Shown piece by piece: positions 38,425 through 46,335 of a DNA stretch of 64,000 nucleotides. Location: positions 7,064,501 through 7,128,500 of the forward strand of contig NZ_CP109000.1 of the NCBI RefSeq assembly GCF_036226605.1, read 5' to 3'. The position numbers were made by a program, and so were the translations under genes. The notes beneath the pieces are model-generated. The model was not told the origin of the DNA. It saw only the letters and a program-made list of their open reading frames with translations, and searched no databases. This DNA comes from Streptomyces sp. NBC_00704 (GTDB lineage: Bacteria > Actinomycetota > Actinomycetes > Streptomycetales > Streptomycetaceae). Position 1 is the first letter of the stretch. Every line of letters begins with the position of its first letter.

Positions 38425-39099
38425 ATGGACACGGGGGAGCGGGGGCCGACGATGATCGAGGTGCCGCCGGGCACGGTCACCCTCTCGGACCGGCGCACGC
38501 GGCGCAGCTGGGCGGTCGACGTGGCGGCCCACCTGCTGGCCGCGCACCCGGTCACGCGCGAGCAGTACGCGCACGTCACCGGCGCGCCCGGACCCGGCGA
38601 CGGGACGGGCCGGCTGCCCGTCGAGAGCGTGTCCTGGTGGGACGCGGTCCGCTACTGCAACGCCCTGTCCGAACGCGAGGGCCTCACGCCCGCCTACCGG
38701 GTGGACGCCGGCGGCGACCTCGTCCACCGGGACGCGTCCGCCGACGGGTACCGGCTGCCCACCGAGGCGGAGTGGGAGCACGCCTGCCGCGCCGGGACCT
38801 CCGGTCCGCGCTACGGGCCGCTCGACGACATCGCCTGGCACCGGGGGAACTCCGGCGAACGCCTCCACGAGGTCGGCGGCCGGCTCCCCAACCCGTGGGG
38901 CCTGTACGACATGCTCGGCAACGTGTGGGAATGGTGCTGGGACGTCTACGACGCCGAGGTCTACGGCGCCTACCGGGTGCTGCGCGGCGGTGGCTGGTTC
39001 GACGAGCACTGGAGCTGCCGGGCCTCGGTGCGCCGCCGCAGCCACCCCACGTTCCGGGTGGACGACGTCGGGTTCCGCGTCGCGCGCACCGCGCACTGA
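38425..39099 (+). CDS. SUMF1/FGE-sulfatase domain protein
   Basis: 224 residues of the formylglycine-generating-enzyme fold: MIEVPPGTVTLSDRR, HPVTREQYAHVTG, VESVSWWDAVRYCNALSE, YRLPTEAEWEHACRAG, MLGNVWEWCWDVYD and RGGGWFDEHWSCRASVRR. True FGEs have two copper-binding cysteines in the last motif; here the first position is Asp and only one Cys remains. It is therefore unlikely to make formylglycine. Relatives act as non-haem iron enzymes or binding modules. Confidence 0.85.
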   Translation: MDTGERGPTMIEVPPGTVTLSDRRTRRSWAVDVAAHLLAAHPVTREQYAHVTGAPGPGDGTGRLPVESVSWWDAVRYCNALSEREGLTPAYRVDAGGDLVHRDASADGYRLPTEAEWEHACRAGTSGPRYGPLDDIAWHRGNSGERLHEVGGRLPNPWGLYDMLGNVWEWCWDVYDAEVYGAYRVLRGGGWFDEHWSCRASVRRRSHPTFRVDDVGFRVARTAH

Positions 39100-39163
39100 C
39101 CGCCGTCCCGTCGCGCTGGGCCGGTGATCCTCCCCTCCCGATCCTCGAGGAAGCCGGGAAGCC

Positions 39164-39619
39164 CTACGGGCGCGGCCAGGGGCGGCCGCCGAGGGCCTCG
39201 ATGCCGTTGTTGAAGCGCCGCAGGTAGGCCGCGAACGCGGCCACGTCCTCGTCCGGCCAGTCGGCCATGACCAGGCCCAGGGCGTCCACGATCCCGTCGC
39301 GCTCCTCGTCCAGCAGGCGCGCGCCCTCGTCGGTGAGGCGGAACTTGCGGGCCATCCCGCCCTCGGGGTCCGGGATCCGTTCGATCAGCCCGGCCCGCAT
39401 CGCCGAGGCGGTCTGCCGGTTCAGGGTGGAGGCGTCCAGGCCGAAGGCGTCGCTCAGCTCCCCGATGGACATGGGCCCCTGGACCCGGATCCGGCTCAGC
39501 ATGATGTAGGCGCTGCGCTCCATGTGGCTGTCCTTGCGGCGGCCTCCGCGCTGGTTCAGGAACGAGTGGCGGCTGAGCAGCATCTGCTCGTACTCGACCT
39601 CGTGCGTCGGCGACTCCAT
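39164..39619 (-). CDS. MarR-family transcriptional regulator
   Basis: 151 residues. The winged helix is visible in SAYIMLSRIRVQGPMSIGELSDAFGLDASTLNRQTASAMRAGLIER followed by the wing MARKFRLTDEGARLL. It is divergent from an MFS exporter with about 150 bp between them, in which CACATCG motifs and a dyad occur. The standard interpretation is repression of the exporter and itself, relieved by a substrate of the pump. Confidence 0.9.
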   Translation of the reverse strand: MESPTHEVEYEQMLLSRHSFLNQRGGRRKDSHMERSAYIMLSRIRVQGPMSIGELSDAFGLDASTLNRQTASAMRAGLIERIPDPEGGMARKFRLTDEGARLLDEERDGIVDALGLVMADWPDEDVAAFAAYLRRFNNGIEALGGRPWPRP

Positions 39620-39658
39620 GGCCCGCCCTCCGGTTTCCGTGCGGCCCGACCATCCTGG

Positions 39659-39718
39659 CACATCGTGTGCATGCCCCATGCGATGTGGTGGATACACATC
39701 GCATGTATGATGCACATC
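39659..39718. promoter_or_regulatory. MarR operator cluster and MFS promoter
   Basis: CACATCG-N15-CGATGTG (39659-39687) is a perfect dyad. CACATCG recurs at 39695 and CACATC at 39713. A TATGAT -10 element (39706-39711) lies between the copies, so regulator binding would cover the exporter promoter. Confidence 0.6.
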
Positions 39719-39769
39719 CGCCGTACGGCTTCCCGACGGCGTCGTCCGACATCCCAGCCGAGGAGTGCC

Positions 39770-41227
39770 ATGGGCGCCCCCGCTCCGCACGTCACCGCCC
39801 GCCCGGGCGCCGTGATCGCCACCCTGGCCTTCGCCGGCACCACGGCGGCGATCATGCAGACGCTCGTCACCCCCCTGATCGCCGAACTGCCGCAGATCCT
39901 GCACACCTCGTCCTCGAACGCGGCCTGGGTGATCACGGTCACCCTGCTGGTCGCCGCCGTGTGCGTGCCGGTCGTCGGCCGCCTCGGCGACCTGGTCGGC
40001 AAGCGCCGCATGCTCCTCGCCTGCTCGGTGCCGCTGATCGCCGGCTCGGTGGTGTGCGCCCTCGCCTCCGACGTCGTCACGATGATCGTGGGACGCGGCC
40101 TCCAGGGCATGGGCATGGGCATGGTGCCGCTCGGCATCGCCCTGCTCCGGGACGTCGTGCCGACCGAGAAACTCAGCGGGTCCATCGCCCTGGTCAGCGC
40201 CTCCATGGGCATCGGCGGCGCCATCGGGCTCCCGCTGGCCGCGGCGGTCGCCCAGTACGCGGACTGGCGGGTGCTGTTCTGGGGATCCGCCGTGCTCGCG
40301 GCCGGCGTCGCCGTGCTGATCTTCCTGCTCGTCCCGGACGTCCCCGCGGGCGCCAAGGGCCAGCGCTTCGACCTGCCCGGCGCGATCGGCCTCGGCGTCG
40401 GCCTGGTCTCCCTGCTGCTCGCGGTCTCCAAGGGCGCCGACTGGGGCTGGGCCTCGGGCGCCACCCTCGGCCTGTTCGCCCTCGCCGTCGTGGCGCTGCT
40501 CGCCTGGGGCGTGTGGGAGGTGCGCACCACCGACCCGCTCGTCGACCTGCGCACCACGGCCCGCCCCCGGGTGCTCCTGACCAACGTCGCCTCGGTCTTC
40601 GTCGGCTTCGGCATGTACGCGAGCATGCTGGTGATGCCGCAGCTGTTGCAGTTCCCCGAGGCCACCGGCTACGGCCTCGGCCAGTCCATGCTCGCGGCCG
40701 GCCTGTGGATCGCGCCCGGCGGCCTGATGATGATGCTGGTCTCCCCGCTCGGCGGGAAGCTCACCAACGCCCGCGGTCCCAAGTTCACCCTGGTCTGCGG
40801 CGCCCTGGTGCTGGCCGCCGGGTACTTCGCCTCCATGGCGCTGATCGGCTCCGCCTGGGGCGTCATGCTGGTCACGGTCATCACCAGCAGCGGGGTCGGC
40901 CTCGCCTACGGCGCCATGCCCGCGCTGATCATGAGTTCGGTCCCGATCACGGAGACCGCCGCCGCCAACGGCTTCAACACCCTCATGCGCTCGCTCGGCA
41001 CCTCGATCGGCTCCGCCGTCATCGGCGTGATCCTCTCCCAGATGACCACGACCCTGGGCGGCCACACCCTCGCCTCGGAGTCCGGGTTCCGCACCGCGCT
41101 CCTCGTCGGGGGCGGGCTCGCCCTGGTCTCCGCGGCCATCGCCGCCGTCATCCCCGGCGCGCGCCCCACGACGTCCGACGAGGACGGCGCCGCCCTGGCG
41201 GCCGCCCCGGCGGAGACGACCGTCTGA
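39770..41227 (+). CDS. MFS drug exporter (EmrB/QacA-like)
   Basis: 485 residues with about 14 membrane helices. GAGGAG precedes the ATG. Family motifs are LIAELPQILHTSSSNAAWVITVTLLVAAVCVPVVGRLGDLVGKRR (motif A) and GLQGMGMGMVPLGIALLRD (motif B/C region). Its divergent partner is a MarR regulator, so it probably exports toxic compounds by proton antiport. Its stop codon lies within a 16-bp tandem repeat. Confidence 0.92.
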   Translation: MGAPAPHVTARPGAVIATLAFAGTTAAIMQTLVTPLIAELPQILHTSSSNAAWVITVTLLVAAVCVPVVGRLGDLVGKRRMLLACSVPLIAGSVVCALASDVVTMIVGRGLQGMGMGMVPLGIALLRDVVPTEKLSGSIALVSASMGIGGAIGLPLAAAVAQYADWRVLFWGSAVLAAGVAVLIFLLVPDVPAGAKGQRFDLPGAIGLGVGLVSLLLAVSKGADWGWASGATLGLFALAVVALLAWGVWEVRTTDPLVDLRTTARPRVLLTNVASVFVGFGMYASMLVMPQLLQFPEATGYGLGQSMLAAGLWIAPGGLMMMLVSPLGGKLTNARGPKFTLVCGALVLAAGYFASMALIGSAWGVMLVTVITSSGVGLAYGAMPALIMSSVPITETAAANGFNTLMRSLGTSIGSAVIGVILSQMTTTLGGHTLASESGFRTALLVGGGLALVSAAIAAVIPGARPTTSDEDGAALAAAPAETTV

Positions 41228-41271
41228 GAGGACGTAGGCCTGAGAGGACGTAGGCCTGGGAGAACCTGCGC
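41224..41271. repeat. 16-bp tandem repeat starting at the MFS stop codon
   Basis: CTGAGAGGACGTAGGC is repeated twice exactly and a third time imperfectly. The first copy contains the gene's TGA stop. Confidence 0.9.
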
Positions 41272-41350
41272 CTGGGACCGCCGGGGTCTGTGACGACGCG
41301 GGTCGGCGGCCGTGGCGTCGACCCAGCCCCGCGCGGGGAGGGCCCGCGGG

Positions 41351-42325
41351 TCACTCGGCGAGCAGGCGGCGCAGCCAGTCCAGGTGGGCGGCCCGGGCCG
41401 ACCTCGACAGCGCGGCCTGCGGCGCGAAGCCGTCGAACCCGTGGAAGCCGCCCGGCCACACATGCAGTTCGGCGACCCCGCCCGCCTGCCAGATCCGCGA
41501 GGCGTACGTGACGACCTCGTCCCGGAAGGTCTCCGCGGAGCCGACGTCGAGGTAGGCCGGGGGCAGCCCGGACAGGTCCTCGGCGCGGGCGGGCGCCGCG
41601 TACGGGGAGACGTCCGGCCCGCCGCGCCGCTCGCCGAGCAGGGCCGTCCACCCGGTCTCGTTGGCGGTGCGGTCCCAGGCGCCGACTCCCGCCATCTGGT
41701 GGCTGGAGGGGGTGTCGTTGCGGTCGTCGAGCATCGGGTACATCAGCAGCTGGCCGACGGGCCGCGGCCCGCCGCGGTCGCGCAGCATGAGGGCGAGGGC
41801 CGCGGTCAGGCCGCCTCCCGCACTGGCGCCGGCGATGACGATCCGGTCAGGGTCCGCGCCCAGTTCCTCGGCGTTCCGCGCCGTCCACAGCAGACCGGCG
41901 TAGACGTCCTCGGCCGGTGCGGGATGCGGGTGTTCGGGCGCCAGCCGGTACTCGACGGACACCACGACCATGTCCAGTTCGCGCGCCCAGCCGAGGATCA
42001 CGTCCACGCCGGCGCGCCGGTCGCCGAGGACCATTCCGCCGCCGTGCACGTGGTAGACGACCGGCCGGGGCCGCTCGGGGGCCGGTCCGGCCGGGCGGCA
42101 GATCAGCAGGGAGATGTCCGGGGCGCCCTCGGGCCCCGCAACCGTGCGGTCCTCGGCCTCGAAGGCCCCGCCGGCCGTCAGGTCGAGCTGGGAGAGCAGT
42201 TCGAGGCCCGGCCCCCGGCGGGCGGCTTCGACGTCCTCCAGGGACAGCCCCGGCTGGATCACGTCCTTCATGAGCTCCAGGACGGCGGCGAGCTCGCGGT
42301 CGAAGGGCGGCGGCTGGGACGTCAT
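41351..42325 (-). CDS. alpha/beta hydrolase, hormone-sensitive-lipase type
   Basis: 324 residues with GAGGAG before the ATG. The oxyanion motif HGGG is in VVYHVHGGGMVLGDRRAG, the nucleophile serine in IVIAGASAGGGLTAA, the catalytic Asp near YLDVGSAETFRDE and the His in WPGGFHGFDGF. It hydrolyses ester bonds of small substrates; which ones is unknown. It appears to be cytoplasmic. It is convergent with the MFS gene. Confidence 0.92.
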   Translation of the reverse strand: MTSQPPPFDRELAAVLELMKDVIQPGLSLEDVEAARRGPGLELLSQLDLTAGGAFEAEDRTVAGPEGAPDISLLICRPAGPAPERPRPVVYHVHGGGMVLGDRRAGVDVILGWARELDMVVVSVEYRLAPEHPHPAPAEDVYAGLLWTARNAEELGADPDRIVIAGASAGGGLTAALALMLRDRGGPRPVGQLLMYPMLDDRNDTPSSHQMAGVGAWDRTANETGWTALLGERRGGPDVSPYAAPARAEDLSGLPPAYLDVGSAETFRDEVVTYASRIWQAGGVAELHVWPGGFHGFDGFAPQAALSRSARAAHLDWLRRLLAE

Positions 42326-42390
42326 GGGCTACTCCTCACACGGCACGCGGACGCGCGGCCGCTCGTGCCGCTCATGATCGGCCGACCGGC

Positions 42391-42426
42391 CGCGTCACCG
42401 GGCACCGCCGCGTCACCGAGCACCGC
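42391..42426. repeat. 18-bp tandem repeat upstream of the hydrolase gene
   Basis: Two copies of CGCGTCACCGGGCACCGC, with one base different, 66 bp upstream of the hydrolase start. Confidence 0.7.
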
Positions 42427-42518
42427 CGTACGGCCGAACCTGCCCGCCATCCGGCGCTTGACACCGGGCCCGGCCCCGAAGGCCTCCGGAGACGGCGGGT
42501 TGACGGCGCGTCGCGGCC

Positions 42519-43466
42519 CTACGCCGTGGGCGCGGCGTCCGCGCGCATCAGCACGCAGTCGAACTCGATCACCCGTCCCGTCGTCGCCTCGCGCGTCACC
42601 GGGTACATGCCGGTGATGCCGAATCCGGCCGCCTCGTACGCCGCGACGGCCTCGCCCATGCCGGGGCTGCCCTCGTACAGCCTGAGCACCGCGACCTCGG
42701 ACTGCATGCCGACGAACTCCGCGATCCGCTCACCGGCTCCGGCGAACACCTCCAGGTCGTAGCCCTGGGTGTCCATCTTGAGGAAGGGGCGGGGTTCGGC
42801 GAGCCCTTCCAGCGCCTCGTCCATGACCTCGGCGAGCCTGCGGACGCGGATCTCCTCGGTGGCGCCCTGGGCGAAGCGGCTGTAGCGGCCCTTGCCGTAG
42901 TCGCTCGCCGACAGCAGGGAGTTCATCGTCTTCCAGCCGGTGTGGATCTGCGCCGTCGTCTCCTCGCGGCCGAGACCGCACTGGTGCACCTGCCAGGACG
43001 GATCGTCGGCGGCGGCCTTCTCCAGCCGGGCGAACGTCTCCGACGTGGGCTCGAAGGACACGATGCGGCCGGTGTAGCCGAGCCTGCGCAGCCGCTTGGC
43101 GTACTGGCCCGTGTTGGCCCCGACGTCGAAGACGCAGTTCACCCCGTACAGCTCCAGCATCGCGGTGACGTGCTGCGTGCACAGGTACTCGGCCGCCGCG
43201 AGCTGGAGCCTGCGTTCGTCGCGCCGCTCCGGGGCGTCCATGAGGAGGACGGCGCCGGTGTCGCCCAGCCGCACGGCCTCGCCGTCGTCCACGCCGGGGC
43301 GCTCGCCGTCCCTCGTGCGCCGCAGCACCCAGGTGTCCCTGCCCGCGCCGGTGGCCCGGTAGGGACGGCCGCGCCGGGCGACCACCGCCGTCCCCGGTCC
43401 GAGGTCGGTCACCTGGACGCCGATGCGGGGCATCAGGGCCAGCAGTCGTCGATAGAGGGTCTGCAT
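42519..43466 (-). CDS. FkbM-family methyltransferase
   Basis: 315 residues from the ATG encoding MQTLYRRLLALMPRIGVQ. The SAM site is NCVFDVGANTGQYAKRLRRLGY, followed by RIVSFEPTSETFARLEKAA and FLKMDTQGYDLEVFAGA, the FkbM signature. These O-methyltransferases act on macrolides, sugars or exopolysaccharides. The first about 90 residues are specific to this protein and unrecognised. No biosynthetic cluster surrounds it. Confidence 0.88.
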   Translation of the reverse strand: MQTLYRRLLALMPRIGVQVTDLGPGTAVVARRGRPYRATGAGRDTWVLRRTRDGERPGVDDGEAVRLGDTGAVLLMDAPERRDERRLQLAAAEYLCTQHVTAMLELYGVNCVFDVGANTGQYAKRLRRLGYTGRIVSFEPTSETFARLEKAAADDPSWQVHQCGLGREETTAQIHTGWKTMNSLLSASDYGKGRYSRFAQGATEEIRVRRLAEVMDEALEGLAEPRPFLKMDTQGYDLEVFAGAGERIAEFVGMQSEVAVLRLYEGSPGMGEAVAAYEAAGFGITGMYPVTREATTGRVIEFDCVLMRADAAPTA

Positions 43467-43627
43467 CTTCCCAGCCCTATCAGACGGGGAGGCGCACAGT
43501 CCGCGGCTTCGACGACTTTTGCCCGACCCTCCACCCGACGGCCGGGACGCGCACGCGATCACCACGGCCCGGCGATCACCACGCCGGGCGCCGGCGGCCG
43601 CGCGTCGGGGGCGGGCGGGCGCGCGGA

Positions 43628-43672
43628 ACGGCCGGACGGGGCCCGGAAGGTCTCCGGGCCCCGTCCGGCCGT
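43628..43672 (-). terminator. very strong terminator of the FMN reductase gene
   Basis: A perfect 20-bp stem (left arm ACGGCCGGACGGGGCCCGGA) with a 5-nt loop, about 40 bp beyond the reductase stop codon. Confidence 0.9.
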
Positions 43673-43712
43673 GATCAGCCGCCGGCTCCGCCGGTCCTGC
43701 CGGCTACCGGGT

Positions 43713-44276
43713 TCAGGCGGCGACGGCCTCGCCCGCGTGGCCGTGCAGACGGGCGACGACCTCGGTCAGCTGCGCGGCGACCTCGGCGTCGTCCACCGGG
43801 TGGGTCTCGGCGAAGCGGGTGAGGGAGCCGGGGATGGCGAGCTTGAGGTCCTCGATCACCCGGCCGCCGGCGATGCCGACGGCCTTGCGGGCCTCGTCCT
43901 GCGCCCACACGCCGCCGAACTGGCCGAACGCGGTGCCGACCACGGCGACGGGCTTGCCGCCGAAGGCGCCGGCGCCGTAGGGGCGGGACAGCCAGTCGAT
44001 GGCGTTCTTCAGGACGGCCGGGATGGTGCCGTTGTACTCGGGGGAGAAGAGCAGGAAGGCGTCGGCGGCCTGGGCGGCGGCGCGCAGCTTCGCGGCGGCG
44101 GCCGGGACGCTGCCCTCCACGTCGAGGTCCTCGTTGTAGAAGGGGATCTCCGCCAGACCCTCGAAGAGGTCGACCTCGGCGCCCTCGGGAGCGACCTTGA
44201 CGGCCGCCTCGGCGAGCTGGCGGTTGGTGGAACCGGCGCGGAGGCTGCCGACGAGCGCAAGGATGCGGACAGACAT
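43713..44276 (-). CDS. NAD(P)H-dependent FMN reductase/quinone reductase
   Basis: 187 residues of flavodoxin-like fold. The FMN phosphate loop is LVGSLRAGSTNRQLAEAA; the second flavin motif is LLFSPEYNGTIPAVLKNAIDWLSRP. It probably reduces quinones, azo compounds or FMN with NAD(P)H. It is divergent from a TetR regulator across 131 bp carrying two palindromes, so it is a likely target. It could supply reduced flavin to the luciferase-like oxidoreductase in this window, but no link is shown. Confidence 0.92.
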   Translation of the reverse strand: MSVRILALVGSLRAGSTNRQLAEAAVKVAPEGAEVDLFEGLAEIPFYNEDLDVEGSVPAAAAKLRAAAQAADAFLLFSPEYNGTIPAVLKNAIDWLSRPYGAGAFGGKPVAVVGTAFGQFGGVWAQDEARKAVGIAGGRVIEDLKLAIPGSLTRFAETHPVDDAEVAAQLTEVVARLHGHAGEAVAA

Positions 44277-44328
44277 GGGTACTCCCAAAGGCTGTGAAGC
44301 GGGGGCTGAGGCATGGTCGTCATGTATA

Positions 44329-44376
44329 CGGACCGGGGTCCGCTTATTTTCTAGCACTCCAAACGGACCGCGGTCC
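44329..44376. promoter_or_regulatory. twin TetR operators
   Basis: CGGACCGGGGTCCG (44329-44342) and GGACCGCGGTCC (44365-44376) are two perfect palindromes sharing CGGACC/GGTCC half-sites. Their centres are 35 bp apart, between the divergent FMN reductase and TetR genes. Confidence 0.75.
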
Positions 44377-44407
44377 AGTTTCATTCCCGGTGCTTTACGC
44401 TGAGTTC

Positions 44408-45100
44408 ATGTCCGCCGTTCTGCCCCCCTGTCCGGAGCCCGAGGAGACGACCTTCGGCGCGTCCGAGCTCCTGCACCTCGGACCGTTCGACGACGAGCCG
44501 TGCCTGCGCGCCGACGCGGCCCGCAACCGGGCCCGGCTCCTGGACGCCGCCGCCCGGCTGGTCGCCGAGCACGGCGCGGCCGGGGTCACGATGGACGCCG
44601 TGGCGAGCGCGGCCCGGGTCGGCAAGGGCACGGTGTTCCGTCGCTTCGGCGACCGCACCGGCCTGCTCACCGCGCTCCTGGACCACTCCGAGCGCAACTT
44701 CCAGGCCGCCTTTCTGAGCGGCCCCCCGCCGCTGGGGCCCGGCGCGCCCCCGGTGGAGAGGCTGCGGGCGTTCGGCGTCGCCATGCTCCGGCGTTCCGTC
44801 GACGAGCTGGACCTGCAACTGGCGGCCGAGCCCGTGGCCGAGCGCCGGTACTCCGTGCCGCCGCGCCGCGTCCACCTCGCCCACCTGACGATGCTGCTGC
44901 GCGAGGCCCTGCCGGGCGCGGACGCCGAGCTGCTCGCCCACACGCTCATGGGATTCCTCAGCCCCGTCCTGGTGCACCACCTCACCCGGCAGTCGGCGAT
45001 GCCGCCGGCCCGGCTGGAGGCGGGCTGGAACGAGCTGATCGACCGGGTGACGGGGGCCGGCGAGGCAGCGCCGGGGACGGGATCGCCGGATCAGGGGTGA
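44408..45100 (+). CDS. TetR-family regulator of the FMN reductase
   Basis: 230 residues from the ATG encoding MSAVLPPCPEPEE. After a 35-residue N-terminal extension comes the TetR helix-turn-helix (RARLLDAAARLVAEHGAAGVTMDAVASAARVGKGTVFRRFGDRTGLL). The C-terminal ligand domain is not assignable. Twin palindromes in the divergent gap are its likely binding sites. It would then repress the reductase and itself. Confidence 0.9.
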   Translation: MSAVLPPCPEPEETTFGASELLHLGPFDDEPCLRADAARNRARLLDAAARLVAEHGAAGVTMDAVASAARVGKGTVFRRFGDRTGLLTALLDHSERNFQAAFLSGPPPLGPGAPPVERLRAFGVAMLRRSVDELDLQLAAEPVAERRYSVPPRRVHLAHLTMLLREALPGADAELLAHTLMGFLSPVLVHHLTRQSAMPPARLEAGWNELIDRVTGAGEAAPGTGSPDQG

Positions 45101-45218
45101 GCCGCGGCGCGTCTCGGGGGTCAGCTGCGACGTGTCTCAGTGGTGAGCCGCGACGCGTCTCAGGGGTCAGCTCGACTGTCTCAGGAGGTGAGCCCCGACG
45201 TGTCTCAGTGGTGAGCCG
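45098..45218. repeat. 23-bp tandem repeat between convergent genes
   Basis: Five units of 22-23 bp, related to TGAGCCGCGACGTGTCTCAGTGG, plus a partial sixth. The first unit starts at the TGA of the TetR gene. The fifth contains the stop codon of the FAD monooxygenase gene on the other strand. Units alternate TGAGCC and TCAGCT beginnings. Confidence 0.93.
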
Positions 45219-46335
45219 TGAAGAGGTCGACGACGGGCTGCGGGGCGTCCTCCGCGAACAGGGCCGTCGCGTTCGCCGCGGACTCGGCGGCCGCCGCCTC
45301 GCTGCGAGGGAACAGCCTCTCCTCGTAGCGGCTCAGCGCCGTCTCGTGGTCGCCGGGATGTTCCACGAGCGCCCGGCCCAGTTCGGCGCCGTCCAGCATC
45401 GCGAGGTTGGCGCCCTCGCCCGCGAACGGTGACATCAGGTGGGCGGCGTCGCCGAGCAGGGTGACCCCGGGCACGCGCTCCCAGCGGTGGCCGACCGGCA
45501 GGGCGTGGATCGTGCGGGGCGTCAGCGGACCGGGAGCGTCGGCGATCAGCGCCCGCAGGCCCTTGTCCCAGTCCGCGAAGTGCTCCAGGACGCGGGCCTT
45601 CGCCGTGTCGAGGTCGGCGAAGTCCACGCCGTCCGCCCAGTCCTCGGCGACCCGCAGCGCGGCGTAGACGTGCAGGCCGCCGTCGGGCTCGCGGTGGGCG
45701 AGGAAGCCCTTGCCGTGGCCGAGCGCGAAGAGCAGGCCGCCGCCGACGACCTCGGCGCTCACCGGATGACGCGTGTCCGCGTCGGGCAGGTCCGCCTCGA
45801 CGAAGGACACGCCCGAGTACGCGGGTTGGGCGGCGGACAGCAGCGGCCGGATCCGCGACCAGGCGCCGTCGGCCCCGACCAGCAGGCCGGTGGTGAAGGC
45901 AGTGCCGTCGGCGAGGCAGACCTCGTGGCGGCCGCCGCCCAGGGGGCGCGCCCCGGTGACCTTGGCGCCCCAGCGGACCGTTCCCCCGGGCAGCGCGCCG
46001 AGCAGCAGGTCGCGCAGGACGCCCCGGTCGATCTCGGGCCGGCCGCCGGCGCCGTCGTCGTCCTCGGCGTGCCGGACCACGGCGTCCTTGTCGAGGACCC
46101 GCACCGCCTCGCCGCCGGGCATGATCCGCTTCCGGAACTCCTCGTGCAGTCCGGCGGCCCGCAGGGCGAGTTGGCCGGAATCCTCGTGGATGTCCAGCAT
46201 GCCGCCCTGGGCGCGGGCGGCGGGGGAGGAGTCGAGGTCGAAGACGGCCGCCTCGACGCCGTGTGCGTGGAGCACCGAGGCGAGGGTGAGCCCGCCGAGT
46301 CCGGCGCCGATGATCGCTATGGGGTGGTGGCTCAC
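45205..46335 (-). CDS. FAD-dependent monooxygenase, TetX-like
   Basis: 376 residues from a GTG overlapping the TetR stop by four bases. The FAD motif is IAIIGAGLGGLTLASVLHAHG. The GD motif is VTLLGDAAHLMSPFAGEGANLAMLDGAELG, and RGVLRDLLLGAL fits the same branch. The closest well-known relatives hydroxylate aromatic compounds or tetracyclines. Resistance activity is possible but not shown. It forms an operon with the upstream TetR gene under three operator copies. Confidence 0.9.
   Translation of the reverse strand: MSHHPIAIIGAGLGGLTLASVLHAHGVEAAVFDLDSSPAARAQGGMLDIHEDSGQLALRAAGLHEEFRKRIMPGGEAVRVLDKDAVVRHAEDDDGAGGRPEIDRGVLRDLLLGALPGGTVRWGAKVTGARPLGGGRHEVCLADGTAFTTGLLVGADGAWSRIRPLLSAAQPAYSGVSFVEADLPDADTRHPVSAEVVGGGLLFALGHGKGFLAHREPDGGLHVYAALRVAEDWADGVDFADLDTAKARVLEHFADWDKGLRALIADAPGPLTPRTIHALPVGHRWERVPGVTLLGDAAHLMSPFAGEGANLAMLDGAELGRALVEHPGDHETALSRYEERLFPRSEAAAAESAANATALFAEDAPQPVVDLFTAHH

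Noticed and set aside
42519..43466. FkbM methyltransferase as part of a natural-product gene cluster
   Set aside because: No polyketide, peptide or sugar biosynthesis genes surround it.
42942..44297. 451-codon plus-strand frame across the FkbM and FMN reductase genes
   Set aside because: Antisense shadow of two well-supported genes.
45098..45218. CRISPR array
   Set aside because: The repeats are directly tandem with no spacers and no cas genes are nearby.
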